A stretch of DNA of 64,000 nucleotides from Axinella damicornis (lineage: Eukaryota; Porifera; Demospongiae; Axinellida; Axinellidae): NCBI GenBank assembly GCA_963931865.1, contig OZ007505.1, positions 7,809,415-7,873,414 on the forward strand. Direction: 5' to 3'. The position numbers and the translations under genes were made by a program. Every line of letters starts with the position of its first letter. Position 1 is the first letter of the stretch. Positions 1 through 13,164 of the stretch are shown here, piece after piece. A model generated the notes under the pieces. It searched no databases and was not told the origin of the DNA. It worked only from the letters and a program-made list of their open reading frames with translations.

Positions 1-2363
1 GTCAGGAGCGCATGAGCCGCCCAAGGCGGCGAAGAAACGTTGAACCAGTATGTTGTGATCCCTCATGACTTGCGGTCATACCTTATATGGAAGACTTTGG
101 TGGTGCCACAGAAATGCAACAGCTAGCCCAAGATTTTCCCACCTGAACAGTGTTATCTGTTATCTATTTCTGTTGCTATGGCAATGCACCTCTGAATGTA
201 ACATGGCAACAAAGGGAACAGGTCACTGCCAATGGTTCACTGAGGTGCACTGTGAAGCTGTACTGAGGTGGGACCCTGGTATATCTGGCATGCACATGCA
301 GAAACGGAAATATCCAACCCGTGTGTGTGTGTGCATGACTAACAGAAGTGGATATTCAGTGGGCAGGGCTATACAAGAAATGGTCACAACAGGTGTGTTA
401 CTTATTTATTAGAGACGTTGCAAAACTGCTTATCACGGTCTCTCCTGTTATAGTGAGCCTGTTTGTGTTCTGCATGTAAGAATCAAGGTGTACAAAGAGA
501 CCACTATAACTGATGCATGATCTTCGTACTCATTAATGAAGACGTCTGGGCCCAGTGCTCATTCATCAGAGACGCTATCACACAAGGTTGTTGTGCGTCA
601 GAATAAGGAAGTTCGCTGGACTCACACAGATGCAGTGAAGGAGGTGAGACCTCTGAAGCACATCTATGTCCGAAGAGAAAACTGTCATGTGCCAATGCTG
701 CCTACTACCACAAACAGAGGTGAGAGTTAGTCATTCCTCTGCACAGAGAGCTGCCCGGTGCTGGACTGCTCACGTAGGCAACTGAGGTAGCAATAGCTGA
801 AGTGAGCAAAGCTACTAGTAGACAATATTCTTACATGCAGAATATAAAACAGGCTCACTTCCATAAGGGGAGAGGGTGGTTTAATTATTCTAAGTGGGGA
901 TAGTTCAAATACTCCATCTCTGCTACTTTCCTGCAGACATTCCATCTCTGCACTGAGTGACACACCTGCGATCGCCAGCCACACAGGACAAGCTAATACG
1001 GAGTACTTCATACCATAGTTGACATAGCTGACATACTCTCTCTATATACAGGAATGCTAGTTACTCTGGAGTCGGTGGGCTATGTGCCACCATCTTGTGG
1101 GGCCACATTCTTTCATTTTATCTTATAGCTATGAGCACAACTTGCTTTCCCCAAAAGGATAAAGTCTCGACATTGCAGCAACAAACATCCATCTTATGGT
1201 GATATATCTCTCGGTGACCGAACGAGAGGTATTCGTTATTATTCATTGGTTGAAGGAAGTGTTACAAAATGTGTGTCCCCTTTTCACTCACATGGCAAGT
1301 CGGAAGTACAAACGTAACTTACCTCCATATAACGAGGAGGAATGGTTACTATACTGTACCAGCAAACAGCGCTCATAATACCACCTGGAAACCATTTCAT
1401 CATGGGATAGTCTGGTCTTATTAGGGCTGGGGATGAATGCTTGGACAATCGGTAGGTTTGTTGGTCAGTTCAAAGGACAAATATAACCTCCGAACGTATG
1501 TACCCCACCCACACCCACACTCATCATCCACACCCACCATCCCCACCCACCACCCACACCCACCATCCACACCCACCATCCACACCCACCATCCACACTC
1601 ACCACCCACACCCACCATCCACACCCACCATCCGCACCCACCATCCGCACCCACCATCCGCGCCCACCATCCGTACCCACCACCCGCACCCACCATCCAC
1701 ACTCACCACCCACACCCACCATCCACACCCACCATCCGCACCCACCACCCGCACCCACCATCCACACTCACCACCCACACCCACCATCCACACCCACCAT
1801 CCCCACCCACCACCCACCCACCATCCACACCTACCATCCGCGCCCACCATCCGCACCCACCATCCGCACCCACCACCTACCCCCACCATCCACACCCACA
1901 CTCGCCATCCACACCCACACTCACCATCCACACGCACCATCAGCACTCACCACCCACACCTACCACCCACACCCACCACCCACACCCACTATGTGACTGC
2001 AGATGCATATTACTTATGTTTGGCTTCATACATTTCGCCACTGGCAGATCTAGCAACTGGCTACTCGCTACTAGTCCAGATAGGCAATGCACACACAGCC
2101 AGGCAAGTAGAAGTACTAGCAACATGCGGAGGTATTTTGGGAAGCTAAGTGTATGCTAGAGCTTAACCAAAAATGGAGGCACCTCAACCTTGCAAGAAAA
2201 CCTGCAGACCTTAGAGTTTGCAATTTATATTTGTCCAGCCCTACAAGTCTTCATTGAGCTAGAATTTTGCTTTCTTACTTCCACACTTCTGGCACAAGGA
2301 AAAGCGGTCTAGCTCTATGGACGACTTCCAGTCATGTGACTTTCAACCAATCAATCTGTTCAG
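1..2363. other. Intergenic or intronic stretch without a recognised gene
   Basis: I recognise no conserved protein here. The first bases contain short open stretches in two frames that could be the end of an exon, but neither resembles a family I know. A segment near 568-642 is open and followed by a good donor (GAG|GTGAGA), so it could be an exon of the same unknown + strand gene as 2364-2549. The rest is non-coding apart from the minisatellite described separately. Confidence 0.4.
1499..1992. repeat. Minisatellite, CACCCACCATCC-type units
   Basis: About 490 bp of tandem, imperfect 12-bp-type units (CACCCACCATCC with A/G changes, plus ACTCACCACC variants). The unit length is a multiple of three, so several frames on both strands stay open. 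Those open frames (His/Pro/Thr-rich on +, Trp/Val/Gly-rich on -) are artefacts of the repeat and not genes. Confidence 0.9.
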
Positions 2364-2549
2364 GTGCCCCCACCACTACTGGATGAAATCCTGCTGACAT
2401 GCCATGAGTTATTTCATCAGACCTGGTATGGCGGCAGTAAGGGAGACATCATCCCGTCTCTCCGCGGTGACTTCGTGTCTCTGTTGGGAACCACAGAACA
2501 CCAGGAAAACCTCTACATCGGGCACTGCCTCCGCAAACCTGACGAGTAA
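2364..2549 (+). CDS. Possible terminal exon of an unidentified gene
   Basis: The segment follows a plausible acceptor (CTGTTCAG|GTGCCC) and stays open for about 61 codons to a TAA. Composition is protein-like, with the segment LLDEILLTCHELFHQTW, then GGSKGDIIPSLRGDF and an ending NLYIGHCLRKPDE. The downstream 3' region is AT-rich, as expected after a last exon. I do not recognise the family. Upstream exons would lie on the + strand before 2.3 kb, one candidate being 568-642. The call rests only on the splice signal and amino-acid composition. Confidence 0.35.
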   Translation: MPPPLLDEILLTCHELFHQTWYGGSKGDIIPSLRGDFVSLLGTTEHQENLYIGHCLRKPDE

Positions 2550-3803
2550 TTGGTTGCCACCCTATGCAAGAAAAGAAGCAAAATACACTTGAATTGAATG
2601 ATATTGCAGCACAGTGCATGCACGGTACACAAATGGAGGATCCTACGTGTACAATGTGCTCCAAACAAACAGAGTGCAATATGCACAACTAACCAGAACG
2701 GTAGTTAGGACAAACACAGTAATGACATAATCAGATATAACATGTGCATATAATTCTTGTTATAATTTTTGTTTTCCTTTTTTTTACGAGGGGCAACCGC
2801 ACTCCCGGTTGTGACTCGCCGTTTTGTTTTCCTTTCTTTAATTTTTTTATAATGCCAATAATAATGTTTGTGTGATGTAAATATAATTAGAGAACTTAAT
2901 ATTATATGAGGGGAAAGGCGACACCTCATAAAAGCAACCAAGGACAGTAAGTTTACAACAGTCAAAATACAACGTAAACGGTGTACAGAATCTTGTGTTA
3001 CTAGAGACAGAAGTTGCAGAAAATGGACTTGGACCAGAGCATGTACATGAAGCCTGTAATGTGCATGCTTGTAGTGCCAGCACATGAACATCAGAACCAC
3101 CGCAAAGTGATGAGGTTGTCAATGAACATGCTGGTCTACACTGTGGGCCCTAGATCTTTCATAACAGGACTCCTATCTATCCTCTCAGCAGGGACCACAG
3201 TATCCAGAACTGTGGTCCAGCTCAACTATGGGCTATGTAAGGGACTACTACACAACACTAACATAACACACAATGCTACAACTCCATGCACAGTACCCAG
3301 CGTACACAGCAGCAGATACTATACACACAGCTCTGGTGAATGATGATATTGGACATCAACTCCCATGTAACCACCAGCACTAGTGTGAGTGAAATCACGT
3401 ACAGTGAGATACGAAGGGAAGAATGTCAAGAAAGTAAAGAACAAGTCCACCCCCTAAACCAGAGATAGAGAATCAGTTGATGCAGGTGTTCTGCTCCAGT
3501 AGCAGACTATCGGTAAGAACTGCTCCCATTGGACCCACCAATTATGTCTCTCTCTCATCATTACACACGTTACATATATGGGACTGCCAATGACATATGC
3601 AGCAGTAGCTACATCATTAGAGGGTACAAATAAAATGGGCTAGTTTACTAATTTCAAAGGGGTTACTGAAAGCACTACAAGAAGTGACCCATGGTGAATG
3701 GTGGATCTTGCATACAGTATATAGGTGCAGTAACTTCCTTCACTTGCACCTGAAATACGTTTTAGTTTTAGCCAACTGAGAAGTATAGTTATACACCTGG
3801 TTA

Positions 3804-4103
3804 TGCACTAGCCTCGTTTCCAGGCTTCCACGCCCAGCTAGGCATGGAGGCCTGGGAACTAGCCTCGTTCCCAGGCTTCCACGCCCAGCTGGGCATGGAG
3901 GCCTGGGAACGAGGCATGGAGGCCTGGGAACGAGGCATGGAGGCCTGGGAACGAGGCATGGAGGCCTGGGAACAAGGCATGGAGGCCTGGGAACGAGGCA
4001 TGGAGGCCTGGGAACGAGGCATGGAGGCCTGGGAACGAGGCATGGAGGCCTGGGAACGAGGCATGGAGGCCTGGGAACGAGGCATGGAGGCCTGGGAATG
4101 AAG
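3804..4103. repeat. 21-bp minisatellite built from MITE termini
   Basis: About ten head-to-tail copies of the 21-bp unit GGCATGGAGGCCTGGGAACGA run from about 3891 to 4100. They are preceded by two inverted-repeat segments carrying CTAGCCTCGTTCCCAGGC. The unit contains GCCTGGGAACGAGGC, the right terminus of the dispersed MITE family of this window. The array therefore appears to have grown by tandem duplication of a MITE end. Because 21 is divisible by three, all frames stay open, and these open frames are not genes. Confidence 0.9.
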
Positions 4104-4227
4104 CTAGTTATGCACAGGATGAACAGCAACAGAGGAACCAGCTCATAGATTCAAGTCACTACACTACAATAAGACACACCTTTCTTTACTAACCACAGGT
4201 TTACAGTATCCATTACATGGTAATTAA

Positions 4228-4572
4228 GTAATATTTAGATACCACTTTGCAGTGCATTACGGGTTGTAGTGCACGAGGGCAATCTAGTTAACGGTCGAGG
4301 GCGAGATAATGCACGAGCCGAAGGCGAGTGCATAATCCACCCGAGACCGTTAACTAGATTGCCCGAGTGCACTAAAGCCCGTAATGCACTGCAAACTGGT
4401 ATCTAAACTACTTAGTGCAACTCACTGACCCGAGACAGCCTTTGATCTTTGAAAAGTGTGCACTATCTAGATAATGCACACTAAAGTGTGCATTAAGCGA
4501 TTTAATGCTCCGTCATGTGATCGATTCTGAGGCGTCTGATTCGTTGAGGGTCACGTGAGTAGCACTAAGAGC
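4228..4572. mobile_element. Dispersed palindromic repeat, copy 1 (GTGCATTACGGG family)
   Basis: The element starts near TAATATTTAGATACC. It contains a long internal inverted repeat: GCAGTGCATTACGGG..TAGTGCAC, CAATCTAGTTAACGGTC and their complements around an ACGAGCCGAAGGCGAGTGCA centre. It ends near GTCACGTGAGTAGCACTAA. Two further copies in opposite orientation lie at about 46975-47505. The copies differ by substitutions and small deletions. I see no coding capacity, so it is a MITE-like or foldback repeat. The exact ends and target duplication are not clear. Confidence 0.7.
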
Positions 4573-6176
4573 ACAAAGACAGAAAAGTGTATGCTGTAAG
4601 GGAATACAGGCACTATACAATTAACCCGGAGATCACTACTTTAATTTAATAGCGACTATACGTCACAGCAAAAGCAGCAGCGCATGGGTCATATTCCTTC
4701 ACGCAGGATTTTTTTTGCTATGGTTGTTTTCACTGAGATTCCAGTAGGTTACACGGTTAGCTGAATACCACAAAAATTGAAATTTCTCATTCACATAATA
4801 TGCTTTGACCTATCCTGAAGAAGGGTCGCTATTGGAGTGTTGTACAACAGAGGACATGGTTCTGCTTTCTCCAAGCTCTTGTGGCTCACAACTGTGACAA
4901 ATCCTTTCTGGGTAATCAATCACCAAAGAGATATTGAGGCAAACACTAACCACATTTCTAGGAGGGTCCAGGGAGGTCAAGTCTCAGTGAAGGGATCCTA
5001 AGGTGACAACCTAATGGAATGCTGCTCCTCCCTTCCAATCCTCTTCACTTCTGATCCCAAAGTATCAACAAGCCAACAAGCACTAATTAATCCTTCATTA
5101 CTGGCCACAGACAACCAGATCTTACAGGAAATACCCTTTTCCTCATTCAACACTTCCTGTTGACAGGGAAGGAACACCCTTTCACTTCAAGGATGTTGTA
5201 GCTGCTAAAGCTGGGTGGCATGCATGAGGTCATATTACACTGCAAATCACCTAGGCAACGTAGCCATAGATACAGAGCCATTGCCATAGCAACAAGGTTG
5301 GTACAAGGTTGGTAGCCATCATCACTGTCCCTATAGATCACTGATACCCACTGTCTCATACAGGGTACGTACAGTAGATATTTATAACTACTTGTGAAGG
5401 CTTCTCCACTTCACAGCAAAACCTACGTACATGTAACAACAATTATACACACTGTAATTGGGTTCTTATAAACCTCTCTGCTTCTCACAGACGGTGCCAT
5501 TCATAAATCCAACTTTGTCATACGTACTGCACAAGCTCAGTATGGCAACGCATGGTGTAATGACGGGGCAGGACAATTGATACAGGTATCGAGTATCGGA
5601 AGAATATTGGAATTCCAATAAATTAAGGTTGGTGAACAAGGATTATAGATCAAAGGGTATCAGTGAAGTCATAGGGAGGATACTGGTACATGCACGACTC
5701 AATCACCAGTCACAGTTTGCTCGCTGTGTTCGGAGCACCGGTATCCATGGCAACACCGGTATCCATGGCAACATATACACAAGCTGCAATGGCAGAGATG
5801 ACCTACTACTGTAGGCCACAACTATATCAGTTACAGGTTGACTGTAATCGTGACGGGATAAAAGACAGGTAGAGAATCCATAGCAACCTGATACACAGCT
5901 CTGGTTGACGTTGTGCAATACAGCAGGAAGCATTGACTGATCCGATTATACCAAGCTGTGGGAGTGACAACGAGGTGAGTGAGAACAGGGCCTGGTCTTC
6001 CAAAGGGAAGAAGGAGGAAACACTTTACCTGCATGGGATTCGTACATGGACTTTTGATCCACACGACCACAGTCTTGTCAGGACCACACCTCACTGGAAG
6101 TCGCGCACCACTATACATGTATAGTCGTTTGTGCTGACCATCAGCTTCATCTTTGAACTAGTGTATTGCGGACACA

Positions 6177-6664
6177 TCACCCCCTCTCTGCCACGGCCTA
6201 CCCCCTCTCCGCCATGGCCTACCCCCTCTCCGCCATGGCCTACCTCCTCTCCGCCACGGCCTACCCCCTCTCCGCCATGGCCTACCCCCTCTCTGCCACG
6301 GCCTACCCCCTCTCCGCCACGGCCTACCCCCTCTCCGTCATGGCCTACCTCCTCTCCGCAACAGCCTACCCCCTCTCCGCCACAGCCTACCCCCTCTCTG
6401 CCACGGCCTACCCCTCTCCACCACGGCATACCCCCTCTCTGCCATGGTCTAGCTCCTCTCTGCAAGGCCTACGTCCTCTCTGCCATGGCCTACCTCCTCT
6501 CTGCCACGGCCTACCCCTTCTCTGCCACGGCATACCTCCTCTCTGCCAGGCCTACAGTGTACGTCCTCTCTGCCAGGCCTACCTCCTCTCTGCCACGGCC
6601 TACCTCCTCTCTGCCATGGCCTACCTCCTCTCTGCCATGGCCTACCTCCTCCCTGCCATAGCAT
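6177..6664. repeat. Minisatellite, CTCTSYGCCAYGGCCTACC units
   Basis: About 490 bp of 18-bp units (GGCCTACCCCCTCTCCGCCA and variants) in tandem, with a few 19-20-bp and partial units. The open frames it creates on both strands (Pro/Thr/Ser-rich, Leu/Ser/Ala-rich, or Gly/Arg-rich on -) follow from the repeat period and have no flanking coding signal. Confidence 0.9.
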
Positions 6665-8913
6665 ACGTACCTATCCCCTACACGTGCACTCCTGTCAGCA
6701 TACAGTCCCACGATGAGACCTAAAACTATTACACTCAAGCTGACGTATTTGACAGGAAGAGCGAGGAGAGTGATAACAAGATGAATGGGGAAAAAAAAAA
6801 CTGCTGTGCTGTCGCTAGGAATACACATCTGCATCGTGCCACATGCATACATAGGGCCTGGCATATGCTTGCAAGTGTAGTGTGAGGTTGAGCGTACACT
6901 GTCAGAAAAGATCCGTCATTCAGAGTCTCACACTAATGCACTCTGCAATAACATCTAGCCTCTAAAAACGATGTTTGTCCAGGTGTTAATTATGTCGTGG
7001 ACTAGTCCTCTGCATTCAAATACTGACAGGGGCGAGTCACATGACAGGGCACTTTACATACTCAGCAAGAGCCCACGTGCCAGATGGGTCAAATGGGATG
7101 GAAGCTTAACCCCCATGCCTTTACCCCATGGAGACAAGGAGCATCTGAGACAGGGAAGTACAATTCTAGGTAGCAGGATAGGTAATATGTTGGCACAGAA
7201 AGCATTTCACTGAAGTCACCATCTGCTTGACCTTTTCACAACTCCTTGGCATTGTGTTAGCAACCTGCAATTTGATAGGTCATCTCATATTCCAGGTGGG
7301 AAAGGAATGCGGCTCAACATACTCTTTCATCAGGGGGAGGTGGGGGGCACGGACAGCCAATTATATGACTACCCGCACACTGGACTGAAATTGGAACCAC
7401 CTGTGCATTAATTGGAGTACCTTAGCAACTATGTGTACATACCACGACAGCACCATGGAAACAAAGCGGTGGCCGGTGCTTTCCTCAAGAGCTTTGCTCA
7501 AAAGAGTAATGTGCACCCACAAACTTGTACTCAGACAAAGTAGCCACCCCAAAGAACTACATCCCATCTGTCCAGGTCACTGAATTATCTCAACAAGGTT
7601 ACTCTCTACCACTAACAATACCATCACAGAGAGGAGCGGGAGGGGAAGTGAACGTCTCAGAATGAGTTCAAAGGCCAAAGAACAAGCTAAGCCGACTCTC
7701 CCAAAAATCACCTTCCAACTGAGACTGGCTTAATAACTAGATACTGAAATCCTTATAGCCACCAAAGATGATGACATCATCTCCTATTACAGCCGCTAAG
7801 CATACGAACTCATAACCAGTTCAAAATAGGACTTATAGGAGACTTGTGCAGTTAATTAATACACCGAAAATCAATTATCACTACCATTGATCAGGTTGAC
7901 CGAAACCGGCAAGCAATAATCCCTTTCCTGCCAGCCCAAGTCAACAGTTCTAGAGGCTGAGGTAGCGAGGGGGCACACGAATCATTGAGTAAAATTCAAA
8001 CAGGCTTGGCTGTTTTTTAGAACAGTGGAGTGGCATACTGATACTGGATCCAGATTATCAAATGGCAACATCAATTCCAATGATAATATCAGGAGTGGAT
8101 GAGCCACTCTGTGGCCCATCCACTCCTGACTGCACGCTACTTACATGTACATGCACTATCAGGTATCTAGAAATACATAGTAACTGAATAGTAGATCGTT
8201 CATGTTCATATTGGCTTCTGTAAATACTATACCTGTGCAAGACTAACTAGTGGAATGCAGGACATTGGAGGACGAGCCTGAGCAAGTGTATGCGCGTGCC
8301 GCGCTTCACATTGCAAGGAGCAGTTGCATTCACATGACTGACATCAGAATCTGACCGGGCAATGAGCATAGGCCACAGAAATTATGGCACTAAACATAAC
8401 AGTTGTGCACATCACAGCAACTGTGAGTCAGGTTAGCGTTTATAGCTGAAGCAGTCTAGCTGCGCAGCAACATCACCGGCCATGGCGGTAGGTCCACGAG
8501 CAGTCTCCGTCTTTGTCAGTGTCGCCACCGAGGAGGCAGACTGTTCATGGTGCTCTAGCCAATGTCCACAAGTGGTCTCTCCGTCTTTGCTGTCGCCATC
8601 ATCCGTCGAACAGGTAGTTAGACGGTTCACGATTCCTTGCATCGAGGAGGTCGAGTTCATTGAATTTTAATATTATTGTGCATGTGCAAGTGAAATTCGC
8701 TGATTTACGGTAATTGCAAAATCCAACCAAACAAAGACCCATACACACGCACAGCGCAATGAAGTCACGCTAGTGTGGGGCTCGCTCAGGCTCGTCCCAA
8801 TTATTTGTCCCCTTGTACACCAAGTTCACTATACTTAAGCCTGTACTCTGGCTTGAGGCGTCCTTGCAGTATCCGGTTAACAGTGTCAATGGCGTGAGCC
8901 AACCAGCAAACAG

Positions 8914-9016
8914 AATTCAAACTGCTAATGGTGGACAAGCGTCCTTGACTGCGATAGTGATTGGTGGGACAGGGGCAACTGGAAGGTGCCTGCTGGGCTC
9001 CCTCTTGAAACCAAAG
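8914..9016 (+). CDS. Orphan exon: Rossmann NAD(P)-binding segment, HTATIP2/TIP30-like
   Basis: Between a possible acceptor (AACAG|AATTC at 8913) and a weak donor (AAAG|GTTCGC at 9017), one frame encodes LTAIVIGGTGATGRCLLGSL. This has the GxxGxxG dinucleotide-binding motif (GGTGATG) of atypical short-chain dehydrogenases, closest in feel to HTATIP2/TIP30 and NmrA-like proteins. The frame is open upstream to 8813, so a start codon could also lie within this exon. I found no convincing second exon before the next + strand gene at 13.2 kb. It may therefore be a fragment, a retrocopy remnant or a gene with exons I missed. Confidence 0.4.
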
Positions 9017-12000
9017 GTTCGCTGAGTAGCTTCTAGCTATGCTAGATCCCTAGATCCTTTCCAAACCTCTTGAATGCCTATTTGGGGATTTGAGACTGTT
9101 TCAGTAGCTACTGTTGCTTTGCAAATTACTTGGTCTACACTGTACATTGGCTCAGTTGTACATGTAACCAGACATTGCAAGACCTTTGAAGATCGCTGAA
9201 TCTAGGCTGGCATGTCTCGAAGTGTGGCTACCATTTCCTCAATCAAGGTATCCTTTCCAACCAGGGTCAACCTACACCTTCACAAAGTGCTGAGTATGGC
9301 CTACCTTCCTCCATGAACTATGAATGGCTTGAAAGTGCTTCTAAGAAGGCCAGCTAAATTCTCTTGCACACTTCTCAGAACACCAGCTCAAACATGCAAT
9401 GCCTTAGAGCTCACAGATGCCACACTCCATTGTGCTGATTACACAATGGAGATAGCTCACAGAACATACACAAATGATACTCTGCTTCACTGTAGCTTCA
9501 GCTTAGCGTACATTTGCACTTGACAAACCGTGCCTGTACATACACATCGGGTGCTTGTAATGGGTGCTAGCACCAACCTTGACAGAGGACTGGTGTGGTG
9601 AAATGGACACGGCACCTTCCGGAGTTGTGTCTATGTGGAGAAAAAAGAGAAACAAGTGAGACACGCATCCTGGGGTACATCAGAAGAGGGCTACCACCGT
9701 CTACCATATCGTACTCGACCAAACAACACCATCTGCCATATATATACCACACTGTCTACCATATAACAGTGTCTACCCTACCACACCGTCCATCTCTTGC
9801 TGACCATACAATACTGTGGATCATACAACACTGTCTTTGATACCACACTGTCAATTTGGCATCACAAGAACGCATCGGGGTGAGCATCAGTACTGGTCAC
9901 GTCCAGTTGTTCCAGTATATGACATTGTCACGCTCACGTTTCCATATAAGGTAAGCATCTACATGTATGAGGCTCCCTCCAAGGCTTGCCCCGGTCGTCT
10001 TGTTTGGTTATCTGACTTCAAATTCGCACTCTATTACACTCTTTTCCTCGCTATTCCGTTTCCTCTTGTAAACACAAACCATAGAAGAAAGTAAGCTCCT
10101 CCGTTATGAGGCAAGATCACAGAGGAAGCCTCCAGCGGTTTTACTTGGGGGGCATATTTACTGTAGCAACAAATGTACACCACCAATACCAACTCCCGGA
10201 GACTTAGCTAAACCAACACACAACAATACACATGGAACAACATACACATCCAATCTCATCAGTGAGGGGCTCACTCACACTCGACCTAATTACCAGTTTA
10301 CTCTGGACGATCACAGCCTTGGTAAGTGACAAAGCACAACATCCACCATATATAGCCTCGGTCCCAGGCCCTGCACAGGGCCTGGGAATGAGCTAAACTA
10401 AATAGATACAAGGACTAAACATGACCCGCTGCTTCCTCAAAGCCACTGAAAGTCTCTCTCCCACATAAACGTCTTCCATTACACTCTTGGCAGGGTAAAC
10501 TTCCCCCACGTAAGTGTAATCTAATCAAACACCAGAAACAGTGCACAAAGTCTCTGACTACATCATCATAATTGACATCGTGCACCGATGGTTTAGTTAT
10601 TATGACAAAACTAGCCTTGGTGGCAAAATTAATGAGCGTTGTTGCCTTCCCATTGCCCGCCATTACTCACCTCAACTGTCCTAGGCGGTATGCGACATCA
10701 ACTACATGTGTGTGAATCGTGGCGAGCCATAAACTAGCTGCCTACAAGCAGCCTGGGAATGGGGCCAGCCATAAGTGCACGCTGGAGGAAGCAATCCGAA
10801 TCTGATTAAGTATCCATGAGGCGAGGTTAGTAAGATCAGAGGCATCATTCTGGAGGTGAGTTTGCCAACCATACCAGTGAACTGCACTACCAGGAGTGCA
10901 GCTGCCACTTGTAACAAGTTTGTGTTCCTGCATGTACTACACACTACAAACAGTTTATGTCAGGATGTCTTTTCTAAGGATGCGCAGCACACAGAGGTTA
11001 GAGTCTGCCTTATCAGCACTTGTTTCACAGGAAACAGTCTCAGTGTATATACACTGTAGTCAGGCTGGTGTGGTACTAGCCTCGTTCCCAGGCCGCATCC
11101 TGGGAATGAGGCTAGTGTGGTACAAGCAGGTCATACTTCTGAGGTTAAGGGTGGTCTTTACATTGTCACGGACAATTTAACACTGAACTGCACCATAGCA
11201 CATCCCATCAAAGCACATTTTTACAGCTGTAATATTTGTCCATCAATACAACCCCCTTCATATTCACAAGTACCAGTAGGCAATAACCTCGTTCCTAGGC
11301 CGAGTGGGAACGAGGCTATGGTAGGCAACTGAAAGAGTGTACTGTAGGACCAGTTGTGATAGCGAGAATTGAGCAAGCAAAAAGCACCACATGCTACGCA
11401 TTACTTTATGCACTCGCAATTATTACATAAACTATGAATTTCGCCTTCAAACTCAGAAACAAAATGCATTTGCTATGCAATCTAAACCCATCCTAGGGTA
11501 TTACACAAGTGACACAAACCATTTCTACAAAAAATAACAATCCTTACTTTCATAGCAACAACAATGAGTCCTGGAAAATCCCCTATGGCAACACTGGCTA
11601 CAATAGAGCTTCCTGTCCCAAATCACCAGTTGATAATCCCTCTGGCAACTAATAGAGTTTCCTGCCCCAACTGACACTGAGCTTCCTGACCAAGGAACTC
11701 ATTGCACTGACCACATGAATAGCAACACATCCTCTTGATCACAACTGTGACTTCCTTTTATAGGTAGCGCTAATGAGCTCAAAGGTACTATTTGGACACA
11801 CTCAGATTTAAATGCCAAAGATAAGAGCTACTGTATCTCCCTCAAGCAAGGGAGCATGGGAGTGGTGGCTCAGTGTGGTCTATGAGGGTAAATGTCCCTT
11901 CGACCTAAGAGAAAACTCAGGTGTGTGAACCTCCCTTTGCGACTGACTTGGTATTCCACACTATTGTTAATGGTTTCTGCTTTATATGAGCAGCAGATGG

Positions 12001-13164
12001 TCAATGCTAGTAATGTACGGCTGAGTCAAAGTCAGGTTCCAGACACAACTAATATTGAGACACCCCCTCTCGTTAATGAGTGACTGTTAATTGTAGGTAG
12101 GTTGTTGTAGACCTTGGTCTTCTTACCCCCTACCCACCTTGATGTCAAACGGACATTAGGCAAGACAGAAAACATTTTCTGAGAACAACTCTTGTAGCTC
12201 GTGACTTCCCAAGACATTGACACGGTTTGACTGACTTCAAATTCTCACTCTATAACACATACCCTCTGCCTCATTAGATACCCAGACAATACACAGTCGT
12301 AGGCACAAAGAGCAAAAGTGGCCATTTCCTCATGTTCCTGGCTTTATCGTTCCGATCCACCCCCCGTGGCAGGACACCCTCACCTCACCCCTCTATCACT
12401 AGCCATCACACCAAGGGCTTTGAGAGCGCTTTACACCCACATGAACTAAACCAGCCTTCATTAAATCTCAATAGCGGGCCTATTAAATTTGGCAACAGCA
12501 GACGATGCAACATGAGAAGAGTATTTTGAAAAACATATCCATTCATTCAGCATATTGGGTAGCTTCTTGTGTTAAAGTTAAACTAGCCAAGCCCACAAAA
12601 TTATGCTGTGTCCTGGCCCAGACTAGCTATCACACCCCCACACTCCCATGTAGTGAACTGCTGGTCAGATAATCATATAGGCTAGGGACACAAAGAATAC
12701 ACACGTGCACGAGGACAAACCTTTGGTTTTGCAAGTCGACATGATCAGGTAGATACTCTTTCACCGAGTTAGTCTGCAAAATTAGTTCGTGCCTCTGTGA
12801 ATTCTTGAGGCTTAGTGCTGCAGCCACACATTTGAAAACAATTCTCCGTACACCCCAGTGGCGTGTTATAACTTATGAACAGTGTGCTGCATATTTCTCA
12901 TGGCAAACGGCACAATTCTCTGCTTCGCCCACAAGAAATTAGGATATCGTACACAAACTAAGAGCTCTGTACTGTAGAGAAACAGTCTAAACAAGTTAAC
13001 AAAGCCTAAGCTAAATAGCTCTCCACCATTGACTTGGGCAGACAAATTGTCTCCGTAAACTTCCGTACAACAAATAAACACTTGAATTTCACGTGACAAG
13101 CGTTTACTGTGCGCATTAATTAGACACAACGCAATGGCAAACACACGTGTTCGAGAGTCAGAGT
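9017..13164. other. Non-coding stretch with MITEs
   Basis: I recognise no conserved exon on either strand. Three short palindromic MITEs of the TAGCCTCG family lie at 10353-10395, 11076-11115 and 11286-11318. The rest shows no assignable feature. Confidence 0.45.
11076..11115. mobile_element. Short MITE, TAGCCTCG family, with 9-bp TSD
   Basis: A 40-bp near-perfect hairpin: TAGCCTCGTTCCCAGGCC followed by GCATCCTGGGAATGAGGCTA. It is flanked on both sides by GTGTGGTAC, a 9-bp target-site duplication. A similar copy at 11286-11318 is flanked by AGTAGGCAA and GGTAGGCAA, and one at 10353-10395 has no clear duplication. These look like terminal-inverted-repeat-only derivatives of a Mutator-like element. 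Confidence 0.75.

Larger units (their letters stand above)
2550..8913. other. Gene-poor stretch with repeats
   Basis: No conserved coding segment is visible on either strand. The region holds a 21-bp minisatellite (3.8-4.1 kb), a dispersed palindromic repeat (4.2-4.6 kb), a short doublet of GGTATCCATGGCAACACC near 5.74 kb, an 18-19-bp minisatellite (6.2-6.66 kb) and a 43-bp palindrome at about 8087-8129. The remaining sequence shows nothing I can assign. Confidence 0.5.

Noticed and set aside
1437..2159. Long His/Pro/Thr-rich and Trp/Gly-rich open frames on both strands
   Set aside because: They follow the 12-bp period of the minisatellite; all frames stay open and flanks carry no coding signal.
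6131..6723. Pro/Ser-rich frames of 176-185 codons
   Set aside because: Artefacts of the 18-bp minisatellite, present in several frames at once.
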